From Candidatus Enterococcus murrayae (GTDB lineage Bacteria; Bacillota; Bacilli; Lactobacillales; Enterococcaceae), in assembly GCF_017315985.1 (NCBI RefSeq), contig NZ_JAFLVR010000047.1, forward strand, positions 1 through 64,000: a DNA stretch of 64,000 bases. Direction: 5' to 3'. The position numbers were made by a program, and so were the translations under genes. A model generated the notes under the pieces. That model had not been told where the DNA came from and ran no database searches. It saw only the letters and a program-made list of their open reading frames with translations. Positions within the stretch are counted from its first letter, which is position 1. Every line of letters begins with the position of its first letter. This document shows positions 16,677 to 24,598 of this stretch, in pieces.

Positions 16677-16707
16677 GAAAAAAACTGCTTACGCACTTGT
16701 AAGCAGT
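16677..16707 (-). terminator. Terminator of the DUF1189 gene
   Basis: Minus-strand stem of 9 bp (16707-16699 with 16692-16684), a 6-base loop and a T-run. It begins inside the stop codon of the gene it ends. Confidence 0.85.
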
Positions 16708-17522
16708 TAGTTGGTTGGTAATTCAATTTTTGGGAAATAGTGAGTAACACGGAAAAAAATGAATAGGCTGATGAACGTAATCAACAGACTCGAATCAAAG
16801 TTTGGTTGGAACAATAGAATGATTGTTGCCAAGATAGCTGGGATGGTGGCGCAAAAAATGATTGTTTTGAAACATTCAAAGAAGGTCACACGTCGTAATC
16901 TTAGCTTAGCAACGATCATACCGGCTATACCGGCGAAAACCAATGTCACAAACAAATTGATGAAGGAAGGATAAACACCTGCCAACAACATTACAAGCGG
17001 TGTCCAGACAGGCATTTCTAGATTTTCCAGCTCGTTTCGTAAATTATTGCCAGTCATACTCTTAAGAGGCTCTCTTTTATAGGAAAATTTCAAAACATTA
17101 TCTCCGAAAATTGTTGAGCTGACACCACCATAATCAGGCAATACGACTATGGCTTGATCTTTTAATAGGCCTATACTGAAATAATTTCCGATTAAGTCCT
17201 TTTCCACATCTTGTTGTGTACGTTTGCCTTCAGGATCAAAGGTCAAGATGATCGAATCTGTTTGATAAATGAAGCCTTTTTCTGGTTTTGTTGTATTAAT
17301 TTCACCATTTTCAATTTTGAAATCAGGAATCTTTTCTACAATCTCAAGACTATCTGCTTTGATTTGATTCATTACTTGCATAGCTTGATAGACAGTTGGA
17401 ATCGCCAAAAGCAGACTCAAGCCAAGCAGATAAACAATCGCTTTCCAGAAAGGTGTGTCCTTTGCTGATTTTAGCTCTTCAAAATGAAAAAGAGATCCTT
17501 TGATTAATTGACGAAAAGTCAT
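16707..17522 (-). CDS. DUF1189 family membrane protein
   Basis: This 271-residue protein starts MTFRQLIKGSLFHFEELKSA, a characteristic DUF1189 opening, and then has a helix (about 30-50). A soluble outside part follows (residues 60-175), then three to four helices in the last 110 residues, ending in a charged tail. The start CAT at 17520-17522 is seven bases from a GGAG on the minus strand; the open frame extends about 90 bases further upstream without a ribosome site. The family has no assigned function. It is transcribed divergently from the GtrA-like gene. Confidence 0.8.
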   Translation of the reverse strand: MTFRQLIKGSLFHFEELKSAKDTPFWKAIVYLLGLSLLLAIPTVYQAMQVMNQIKADSLEIVEKIPDFKIENGEINTTKPEKGFIYQTDSIILTFDPEGKRTQQDVEKDLIGNYFSIGLLKDQAIVVLPDYGGVSSTIFGDNVLKFSYKREPLKSMTGNNLRNELENLEMPVWTPLVMLLAGVYPSFINLFVTLVFAGIAGMIVAKLRLRRVTFFECFKTIIFCATIPAILATIILLFQPNFDSSLLITFISLFIFFRVTHYFPKIELPTN

Positions 17523-17683
17523 GTGATCGCTCCAATCTTTTATACAAGAGCCATTGTAGCGAAGTAAGGTTGAAATAACAAGGCGATCTGTAAAAAAGTA
17601 GAAAGAAATCAAGAAAGAATTGACTATTATTTCCTGCTTCGCTATCTTACTTTATGAAGAGAAGAATAAGAAAGTGAGAAATT

Positions 17684-18151
17684 ATGAAAATCTATCAGAA
17701 GTTCAGAAATTATTTAGAAGAAAAAAGACTGTGGGAAGTCTTTATCTATCTTTTTTTTGGTGGACTGGCGACAGTTGTTAATATCCTTACCTTTACTTTA
17801 GCATACCAAGCATTTCATTTAAGCTGGCCGATCTCTAACGCTATTTCATGGATTTGTTCGGTATTATTTGCTTTTGTAACAAATAAATTATGGGTCTTTC
17901 AATCAAAAACTGAAGGGGTTCAAGCATTAGCTTGGGAGTTTGGAAAATTTCTATTTGCGCGAATCATTTCATTTGGTATGGATATGGCGTGTATGTATTT
18001 GTTTATCGATATGCTGCATACAGGCAATTTAATTGCGAAAATTATTACTCAGATTGTTGTAGTTGTAGCGAATTATATCTTCAGTAAGGTCTTCATTTTC
18101 AAGAAGGTAGAGATTATTGAAGATGAGAAAACGAATTCTTCGCCACGGTAG
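17684..18151 (+). CDS. GtrA-like flippase-family membrane protein
   Basis: This 155-residue protein has four helices: GLATVVNILTFTLAYQAF, ISNAISWICSVLFAFVTNKLWVF, a third near residues 88-110 and a fourth near 118-140. The FVTNKLWVF and NYIFSKVFIF segments are the family signature. GtrA proteins are thought to flip polyprenyl-phosphate-linked sugars made by GtrB. The GtrB-type gene is 5 kb upstream, with debris and a dehydrogenase between, instead of adjacent as in classical gtrAB pairs. The residues after the last helix are charged. The ribosome site is weak (AAAGTGAG). Confidence 0.85.
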   Translation: MKIYQKFRNYLEEKRLWEVFIYLFFGGLATVVNILTFTLAYQAFHLSWPISNAISWICSVLFAFVTNKLWVFQSKTEGVQALAWEFGKFLFARIISFGMDMACMYLFIDMLHTGNLIAKIITQIVVVVANYIFSKVFIFKKVEIIEDEKTNSSPR

Positions 18152-18224
18152 GCATATATTTTGAAGATAGTTGCATTGTTTGTTACAGTTAGTACATAAG
18201 GATAATTAAGGAGGAATTTGAACT

Positions 18225-18833
18225 ATGTCTTATACTTTACCAGATCTACCTTATGGCTACGACGCTTTGGAGCCTTATATTGATGTTGAAACGATGCATT
18301 TGCATCATGACAAGCACCACAACACGTATGTGACTAATTTGAATGCTGCGATTGAGAAATACCCAGAATTAGCAGAACAATCGGTAGAAGAATTAGTAAC
18401 GAACTTGAATGAGGTACCTGAAGACATTCGCACGGCCGTTCGTAATAATGGCGGCGGGCATGCAAATCACAGCTTCTTCTGGAAAATCATGGCACCAAAT
18501 GCTGGCGGTGAGCCAACTGGTGCGATCAAGGATGCAATTGATGAAGCGTTTGGCAGCTTTGAAAAAATGAAGGAAGAATTCAAAACAGCCGCAACAGGAC
18601 GTTTTGGTTCTGGTTGGGCTTGGCTAGTATTGAATAATGGCAAGTTAGAAATTACTTCAACTGCTAATCAAGACAATCCTCTAACTGACGGCAAAACACC
18701 AATTATTGGATTAGATGTTTGGGAACATGCTTATTACTTGAAGTATAAAAATGTTCGTCCGGATTACATCGCCGCTTTCTGGGATGTTGTAAACTGGGAT
18801 CAAGCAAACGAAAATTTGGCAGCTGCTAAATAA
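18225..18833 (+). CDS. sodA: Superoxide dismutase (Mn/Fe)
   Basis: This 202-residue cytoplasmic enzyme turns superoxide into oxygen and hydrogen peroxide. All four metal ligands are present: H27 in HLHHDKHH, H82 in HANHSFFW, and D164 and H168 in [10 protein letters not shown]. The [11 protein letters not shown] and ENLAAAK ends match enterococcal SodA, a manganese-preferring form. A GGAGG site precedes ATG 18225. It is a single-gene unit with its own terminator. A candidate promoter lies about 18170-18197 (TTGCAT, 16 bases, TACATA) but is weak. Confidence 0.97.
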   Translation: MSYTLPDLPYGYDALEPYIDVETMHLHHDKHHNTYVTNLNAAIEKYPELAEQSVEELVTNLNEVPEDIRTAVRNNGGGHANHSFFWKIMAPNAGGEPTGAIKDAIDEAFGSFEKMKEEFKTAATGRFGSGWAWLVLNNGKLEITSTANQDNPLTDGKTPIIGLDVWEHAYYLKYKNVRPDYIAAFWDVVNWDQANENLAAAK

Positions 18834-18846
18834 TTAACGAAATTGT

Positions 18847-18880
18847 AGAAAGATCAGCTTTGCTGGTCTTTCTTTTTTTG
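18847..18880 (+). terminator. sodA terminator
   Basis: A 12-bp stem with one G-T pair (18847-18858 with 18862-18873), a TTT loop and a T-run. Confidence 0.88.
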
Positions 18881-19074
18881 TTCATTTTTACACAAGTTTT
18901 TTGACCTTCCAAAAATCTTCATAATTTTATGGTATAAATCAAATTCAAAGGGCAAATAAGCAATTATTATTTTTTAAGTTTCTATTATATAGGATTAATT
19001 ATTTTTGACTGTGGTTGAACAGATGGCCGAACTATGAGAAAATGAAACGTAAAAATCGTTGATAGAGGTGTGCT

Positions 19075-20295
19075 ATGACTGGTTGGAAGAAAGTTATCGT
19101 AGGATTATTGGTCCTACTAAATTTATTTATAGGTGGGATTACCTACTACGCTGTCCAAGTGACAAATGACGCAAGTAAAATGGTCGATAACATTCGCCAA
19201 ACGGTTAAGCGTACAAGCTTAAAGCGAGAAGGGGACAAGCCGAATATCGATAATGCGGAACCCTTTTCTATTCTGCTTGCTGGAGTAGATACAGGAGATC
19301 TTGGTCGTTCTGATCAAGGCCGTTCTGATAGTATGATGGTTGTTACGATTAATCCGAAACAGAAAAAGTCGACGATTGTCAGTTTAGATCGAGATATTTT
19401 AGCGAATATTGTCGGTTATGGAACGAATGATAAATTGAATCATGCCTATGCTTTTGGCGGCGTGAAAATGTCGATGGATACCATTGAGACATTATTGGAT
19501 ATCCCTCTGGATCATTATGTGTCAATCAATATGCGAGGTCTGAAGGATTTGATTGATGCTGTTGGCGGGATCGAAGTGAATAATAAAATTGAATTCACAT
19601 TGGATGGTATTCATGTAGCAAAAGGGAAGCAAACTCTTGATGGTGAAAAAGGGTTGGCTTACGCTCGAATGCGTTATGAAGACCCTGAAGGTGATGTGGG
19701 CCGACAAAGACGGCAACGCGAAGTAGTAACTAAAATTTTACGTAAGGCGATGTCGATCAATGGAGTCGGCAACTATAAGAAGATTTTAAAAGCAGTTGAG
19801 AAAAATATGAAGACTGATTTGGACTGGGACGATATGATGGATATCGGGACCAATTATTTATCTGCTTTTGATACGATCAAGCAAAAACAGCTGGTCGGTA
19901 AAAGTCAAATGATTGACGAAATCTATTATCAGATTTTAGGAACAAATGAATTATTAGATATTCAAAACGCGCTGAAGAAGCAGCTTGGACTAGCAACGTC
20001 AGATACTTTGCCTAATTTGAAGGAAGCGGATGCGGAAAGCTTGTTCTATGATGATTCTGATGGAAAAGCCAGCGAGGATACCAGTCAATTTGCACCAGGA
20101 TATGATAATCCAAATAATTACGATGACAGTGGTGTTTACGGGAATTCATCAAGTAGCAGCGATGGTTATCCGCAGTATGATGAGACTGGTCAAAATGATC
20201 AGGGCTATACGGATCCCAATCAAGTAGATCAAGGTGGTTATGGTGGTGCCACCGATCCAAATTCGGCCTATGGGCAGCCAGCAGCCGGTTATTAA
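19075..20295 (+). CDS. LytR-CpsA-Psr (LCP) family cell-wall ligase
   Basis: This 406-residue protein has an N-terminal signal-anchor helix (about residues 5-27). The LCP domain runs from PFSILLAGVDTGD through SDSMMVVTINP and SLDRDI to GLAYARMRYEDPEGDVGRQRRQ, where the conserved Asp and Arg residues bind the lipid pyrophosphate. LCP enzymes move teichoic acids or polysaccharides from undecaprenyl pyrophosphate to peptidoglycan, outside the membrane. After about residue 318 comes a low-complexity Asp/Tyr/Gly/Asn/Ser/Gln-rich tail of nearly 90 residues, more extended than the core needs. It fits the envelope theme of the window. No polysaccharide gene is directly adjacent. Confidence 0.9.
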   Translation: MTGWKKVIVGLLVLLNLFIGGITYYAVQVTNDASKMVDNIRQTVKRTSLKREGDKPNIDNAEPFSILLAGVDTGDLGRSDQGRSDSMMVVTINPKQKKSTIVSLDRDILANIVGYGTNDKLNHAYAFGGVKMSMDTIETLLDIPLDHYVSINMRGLKDLIDAVGGIEVNNKIEFTLDGIHVAKGKQTLDGEKGLAYARMRYEDPEGDVGRQRRQREVVTKILRKAMSINGVGNYKKILKAVEKNMKTDLDWDDMMDIGTNYLSAFDTIKQKQLVGKSQMIDEIYYQILGTNELLDIQNALKKQLGLATSDTLPNLKEADAESLFYDDSDGKASEDTSQFAPGYDNPNNYDDSGVYGNSSSSSDGYPQYDETGQNDQGYTDPNQVDQGGYGGATDPNSAYGQPAAGY

Positions 20296-20296
20296 A

Positions 20297-20342
20297 AGAA
20301 GAGGTGTGACCCAGTACATGGTGGGCACACCTCTTCTGTTTA
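20297..20342 (+). terminator. Terminator between the LCP gene and the converging rRNA methyltransferase gene
   Basis: Perfect 12-bp arms (20297-20308 with 20326-20337) around a 17-base loop that can itself pair. T-rich on the plus side (TGTTTATTTTTT); the minus side is less T-rich, so it mainly serves the LCP gene. Confidence 0.8.
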
Positions 20343-21713
20343 TTTTTTAACTAATTTAACGACAACTTCGCAACGCGCGGTTTGAGGGAACATGTCAACG
20401 GATTGTAGATATTCTACGCGATAGATTTTTGAAAGGCTGACAAGATCGCGAGCCAATGTCGAAACGTTACAGGAAATATAGACCATTTGTGGGCTGGGAG
20501 CTTCTTGAATGGCCTTCAATAATTGATTATCCAAACCAGTTCGCGGCGGGTCAACAACAATCGCATCAGGTGTGAAGCCTTCTTTCAGCCATTTTGGCAG
20601 CAAGCTTTCAGCTGTGCCAACTTCATAATGTGTATTCGTAAGATTCATAGCTTCAGCATTTTTCTTAGCGTCATCGATTGCTTGTGGAATGATATCCATT
20701 CCGCGTACTTCCTTTGCTTGCTTGGCTAAAGACAGCCCAATTGTTCCAACACCGCAGTATGCATCAACAATGGTTTTTGGCGTAGACAAATCCAAAGCAT
20801 CGATGGCCTCTTGATAAAGAACCTTAGTTTGCTGGGGATTCAGTTGAAAGAAGGCGCGTGGAGACAGCTCAAAGCTTACTTCATTGATTTTTTCATTAAT
20901 GACTTCCTTGCCCCATAAATGAATCGTTTCGTCTCCCATGATGACTGAGGTTTTCTTGTCCTGCACATTTTGCATGATGGAAACAACCTCCGGTAAGCGA
21001 TTCGTAATCTCACGGATCAGAGCATTTCCCTGCGGCAGCTTTTTAGTTTTAGTGATGAGAACTAATTGTACCTCGCCAGTTTCAATTCCAATCCGAACCA
21101 TTAGGGTACGCATAATACCGGAATTTGAACGTTCATCATAAATCGGCATATCATATTTACTCAATAAATTCGTGACAAGGTTGATGACTTTCTGAGTTGT
21201 TGGTTCTTGCACCAAGCAGTCCTTGATGGGTACTAGATGATGGGAATCGGCTTGATACAGACCAGCTTCAACCTGTTGGGTCTTTTTATTTTTGCGTAAT
21301 TGGAATTGTGCCTTGTTGCGATAATGCCAAGGCTCATCCATTCCGATCGTGTCACGTAGTTCAAATGTTTGGTAGCCTTCGGGTTTGTATTTTTCCAGGG
21401 CTTGCCGCAGTAAGTCCTTCTTGAAGTCTAATTGTTTGCTGTAGACTAAGTGCTGCAGCTGGCATCCGCCGCACTCTTCGTAAACGGGACAAGGCGGTGT
21501 AATTCGATCAGGACTTTTTTTCGTAATTTTAACTAAGCTGGCTTCTGCAAACCGAGGCGTTGCTTTAGTAATTCGAGCAACAACCGTTTCATTTGGTAAA
21601 GCGCCAGTCACAAATATAATCAGGCGTTTGTAATAAGCGATACCTTCACCATTAATGCCCAATCGTTTTATTTTTAAGGTTAATGTTTGATTCAATTTAA
21701 GTTGAACAGCCAT
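20340..21713 (-). CDS. rlmD: 23S rRNA (uracil-5)-methyltransferase, RlmD/RlmCD type
   Basis: This 457-residue TrmA-family enzyme has an N-terminal TRAM domain (about 1-60) and iron-sulfur cysteines in CPVYEECGGCQ with a fourth in PIKDCLVQ. The SAM site is VDAYCGVGTIGLSLA, then DPPRTGLD and the catalytic Cys in VYISCNVSTLARDL. It uses SAM to methylate C5 of uridines in 23S rRNA; Gram-positives often have one enzyme serving both U747 and U1939. The gene converges with the LCP gene and is divergent from recX. Paralogues exist in many Firmicutes, so the exact target base is inferred. Confidence 0.88.
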   Translation of the reverse strand: MAVQLKLNQTLTLKIKRLGINGEGIAYYKRLIIFVTGALPNETVVARITKATPRFAEASLVKITKKSPDRITPPCPVYEECGGCQLQHLVYSKQLDFKKDLLRQALEKYKPEGYQTFELRDTIGMDEPWHYRNKAQFQLRKNKKTQQVEAGLYQADSHHLVPIKDCLVQEPTTQKVINLVTNLLSKYDMPIYDERSNSGIMRTLMVRIGIETGEVQLVLITKTKKLPQGNALIREITNRLPEVVSIMQNVQDKKTSVIMGDETIHLWGKEVINEKINEVSFELSPRAFFQLNPQQTKVLYQEAIDALDLSTPKTIVDAYCGVGTIGLSLAKQAKEVRGMDIIPQAIDDAKKNAEAMNLTNTHYEVGTAESLLPKWLKEGFTPDAIVVDPPRTGLDNQLLKAIQEAPSPQMVYISCNVSTLARDLVSLSKIYRVEYLQSVDMFPQTARCEVVVKLVKK

Positions 21714-21868
21714 AGTCAGCCTCTTTCTTAAAAGTATTTTTCAATTGTTCAGCGCAGTTCATTTTAGCATATTTTTGTCGATTGGTTGATTATCTATGAT
21801 AGAATTAATTTTTGCTAGGGTATACGTTGTAGAAATAGAAAAGCCATTTATTCGAATAGGAGGAGTAA

Positions 21869-22669
21869 ATGATGTTAACAGTAGTAAAAGTCAGTCAAGG
21901 TCGCGGACCATTTTATAAAGTAGAATTTTCTAATGGGGAGACTTTACGATTATCTGAGGATACCGTTGTGCGTCACCGATTGTTAAAGGGGCAAGAGCTT
22001 GACGAAAAAACATTAGAGGAAATTAAGCAAGAAGGGAAAGAAGACCTGGGTTTTCAATTGGCCTTAAATTATCTGAGCTATCAATTACGAACAGAAAAAG
22101 AAATTCAAACGTATTTAAAAGACAATGAGATTGAAAGTGGCGATCGTCATAAAATCATTGAACGACTTAAGGAAATGGATTTGCTGAATGATCTTGTTTA
22201 TGGGGAAAGCTATGTACGTACGCAAATGCGGATCGGCGATAAAGGCCCTCGAGTACTGCAGCAAAAACTGAGACAAAAAGGATTGAAGGATAGTGATATT
22301 CAACAGGCTCTTTATCTTTATGAAGCAGAGGAGCAGTTCGAGGTGGCTTTGCATACGGCAAAAAAAGCTATGAGAAAATTTCATCACAGCAGTCAGCGAG
22401 AGGTGCAGCAGAAATTACAACAATTACTGATGACGAAGGGCTTCAACAGCGATATCAGTAAGAGTGTTTTAGCTGAACTGGATTTTTCTGAGGTTGAAGA
22501 GCAGGAAAATGACGCGTTGGAATTGCAAGGTGAAAAATTATGGCGCAAAAATCAGCGCTTCGAGCCTGCGAAGCGGCGTCAAAAGGTGAAACAAAGCTTA
22601 TATCAAAAAGGCTTCCAGCTGGATCAGATTGATGCCTTTATTCGTGGAAAAGAGGAAGAAGATGAGTAA
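21869..22669 (+). CDS. recX: Recombination regulator RecX
   Basis: This 266-residue helical protein is made of repeated three-helix modules (for example ALNYLSYQLRTEKEIQTYLK, LNDLVYGESYVRTQ, GPRVLQQKLRQKGLKDSDIQ). RecX binds along the RecA filament groove and limits recombination. The length is that of the longer Firmicutes form. ATG 21869 (second ATG at 21872) follows GGAGGAG. Its 3' end overlaps mutY by 8 bases. recX is not next to recA here, as is usual in lactic acid bacteria. Confidence 0.92.
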   Translation: MMLTVVKVSQGRGPFYKVEFSNGETLRLSEDTVVRHRLLKGQELDEKTLEEIKQEGKEDLGFQLALNYLSYQLRTEKEIQTYLKDNEIESGDRHKIIERLKEMDLLNDLVYGESYVRTQMRIGDKGPRVLQQKLRQKGLKDSDIQQALYLYEAEEQFEVALHTAKKAMRKFHHSSQREVQQKLQQLLMTKGFNSDISKSVLAELDFSEVEEQENDALELQGEKLWRKNQRFEPAKRRQKVKQSLYQKGFQLDQIDAFIRGKEEEDE

Positions 22670-23813
22670 GAGCTGGGAAAACTGGACAGAACAAAAGATT
22701 GCGAATTTTCAGGAGGATTTTCTTGCGTGGTACCAGCAGGAAAAGCGAAACCTTCCGTGGCGATATAATCATGATCCTTACCGGATTTGGATTTCAGAGA
22801 TTATGCTGCAGCAAACGCGAGTTGATACGGTAATCGATTATTTTTATCGCTTTATGGAGCAGTTTCCGACGATCCAGGATTTGGCGAATGCACCAGAAGA
22901 TAAGCTGTTGAAGGTGTGGGAGGGCTTAGGCTATTATTCTCGAGCACGAAATTTACAGGCGGCAGCGAAACAGGTCATGGGTGAATTTGACGGTGAATTT
23001 CCAACAACGGTTGAGGATATTCGATCCTTAAAAGGGATTGGACCATACACAGCAGGGGCAATCGGCAGTATTGCCTTTGAAATTCCCGAGCCTGCAATTG
23101 ATGGTAATGTGATGCGTGTGGTAAGTCGGTTGTTTTGTATTGAAGCTGATATTGCAAAGGCTAGCAGTCGTAATGCGTTTGATGAAGCAATGCGTAGAAT
23201 CATTAGTCAAGATCAGCCGGGAGACTTTAACCAGGCAATGATGGATTTAGGCTCAAGTATATGCACACCTACTAATCCGCAGTGTGATGTTTGCCCGATT
23301 CAGCAGTATTGTCAGGCATATAGTGAAAATCGCCAAACGAGCTTCCCTGTCAAGTCAAAAAAGCAGAAGCCTAAAGATGTATATTATGTAGCCGGGATCA
23401 TTGAAAACAACCAGCAGGAAATTTTTCTTCAACAGCGCCCAGATACAGGATTATTAGCAAACATGTGGCTATTTCCACTAGAAGAGATCAGTGCGCCTCG
23501 TTTTAAAGAATTGCAGGAACAATACGATCCAAATGCTTGGGACTTGTTTTCCAGCACAATCGTTGCCGAAGAGAGCCCGAACTTTTTCCCAGAACAAGAT
23601 GTTGTATGGCAGAAAAAAGTGCTTGGTGAGGTTAAACATGTCTTTAGTCATTTGCGTTGGCATATCTTAGTTTTTTATGGTCGTTGTGCGGCACCCTTGA
23701 CTTTGAAAGGACATTGGGTAAAACCAAATGATTTCCCGGAATATGTTTTTCCAAAACCACAGCAAAAAATGTTGGAAGTTTTTGAAAATAATTCAGCAGA
23801 CGACAAAGATTAG
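22662..23813 (+). CDS. mutY: A/G-specific adenine DNA glycosylase MutY
   Basis: This 383-residue repair enzyme removes adenine mispaired with 8-oxoguanine. The HhH-GPD domain shows SEIMLQQTRVDTVIDYF (catalytic Glu region), LKGIGPYTAGAIGSIAF (hairpin) and the catalytic Asp in PEPAIDGNVMRVV. The four-cysteine iron-sulfur loop is CTPTNPQCDVCPIQQYC. The C-terminal NUDIX-like domain that reads 8-oxoG starts about residue 235. The start ATG 22662 overlaps recX; an ATG at 22629 lies inside recX without a ribosome site. No terminator is obvious after it. Confidence 0.95.
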   Translation: MSKSWENWTEQKIANFQEDFLAWYQQEKRNLPWRYNHDPYRIWISEIMLQQTRVDTVIDYFYRFMEQFPTIQDLANAPEDKLLKVWEGLGYYSRARNLQAAAKQVMGEFDGEFPTTVEDIRSLKGIGPYTAGAIGSIAFEIPEPAIDGNVMRVVSRLFCIEADIAKASSRNAFDEAMRRIISQDQPGDFNQAMMDLGSSICTPTNPQCDVCPIQQYCQAYSENRQTSFPVKSKKQKPKDVYYVAGIIENNQQEIFLQQRPDTGLLANMWLFPLEEISAPRFKELQEQYDPNAWDLFSSTIVAEESPNFFPEQDVVWQKKVLGEVKHVFSHLRWHILVFYGRCAAPLTLKGHWVKPNDFPEYVFPKPQQKMLEVFENNSADDKD

Positions 23814-23893
23814 TAGGCAATCTTTCATTTTATTGCTATAATAATTCTGATGTCGGTGTGATAACACCCAAACAAATGCGAAAATTTTTTCGC
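23814..23893 (+). promoter_or_regulatory. Promoter and paired small hairpins upstream of the DUF402 gene
   Basis: TAGGCA (23814-23819), 17 bases, then TATAAT (23837-23842) with TG in the extended position. The leader then carries two compact hairpins: GGTGT/ACACC (23855-23868) and GCGAAA/TTTCGC (23878-23893). The second sits just before the ribosome site. Confidence 0.5.
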
Positions 23894-23909
23894 TGAGGGA
23901 AGGGTAGCT

Positions 23910-24443
23910 ATGGGAGTTCCAAAAGAAGGAGAGTTTGTAACAATCAAAAGTTACAAGCACGACGGCAGTTTGCATCGAACGTGGCGTGATACCATGGTAT
24001 TAAAAACAAGTGAGTGTTCTCTGATCGGCTTGAATGACCACACTTTGGTTACAGAATCAGATGGCAGAAGGTGGGTCACTCGCGAACCAGCAATCGTTTA
24101 TTTTCATCAAAAGTACTGGTTCAACATAATAGCAATGATTCGAGAGAAGGGAGTTTCTTATTATTGTAATCTAGCGTCACCTTACGTATTAGATGATGAA
24201 GCATTAAAGTACATTGATTATGATTTGGATGTCAAAGTTTTTCCGGATGGAGAAAAACGTCTATTGGACGTAGATGAATACGAAGCCCATAGTCAGCAGA
24301 TGCATTACTCTAAAGAAATTGATTATATCCTCAAGGAAAATGTCAAAATCTTAGTGGACTGGATTAACAATGAAAAGGGGCCTTTTTCCCAGGGCTATAT
24401 TGATATTTGGTATGATCGTTACAAGCAATTGTCGCGGAAGTAG
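23910..24443 (+). CDS. DUF402 nucleoside tri-/diphosphatase (YgaC/Ntdp family)
   Basis: This 177-residue cytoplasmic protein ([19 protein letters not shown] at the start, [13 protein letters not shown]-like middle with [13 protein letters not shown]) carries the conserved acidic residues [11 protein letters not shown] and [10 protein letters not shown] that bind metal in the DUF402 beta-barrel. Characterised relatives hydrolyse nucleoside tri- and diphosphates. It has its own promoter overlapping the mutY end, a leader with two small hairpins, and a terminator 7 bases after the stop. A weak GGGAAGGG ribosome site precedes ATG 23910. Confidence 0.85.
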   Translation: MGVPKEGEFVTIKSYKHDGSLHRTWRDTMVLKTSECSLIGLNDHTLVTESDGRRWVTREPAIVYFHQKYWFNIIAMIREKGVSYYCNLASPYVLDDEALKYIDYDLDVKVFPDGEKRLLDVDEYEAHSQQMHYSKEIDYILKENVKILVDWINNEKGPFSQGYIDIWYDRYKQLSRK

Positions 24444-24449
24444 AAAGAA

Positions 24450-24486
24450 AAGACTGCATCTCATTTTGGGAGCAGTCTTTTTTTAC
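24450..24486 (+). terminator. Terminator of the DUF402 gene
   Basis: An 8-bp stem (24450-24457 with 24472-24479) with a 14-base loop that can pair further, followed by a run of T. Confidence 0.85.
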
Positions 24487-24598
24487 AATACTAAGGAAAT
24501 GAAGAGAACTATGTCATATAGTTTTTAATATTCAGTTGGTTTTGAATTATTTCTTTGTTAAACTAAAAAATAGAATAAGTAAATTAGGAGCGTTTATT

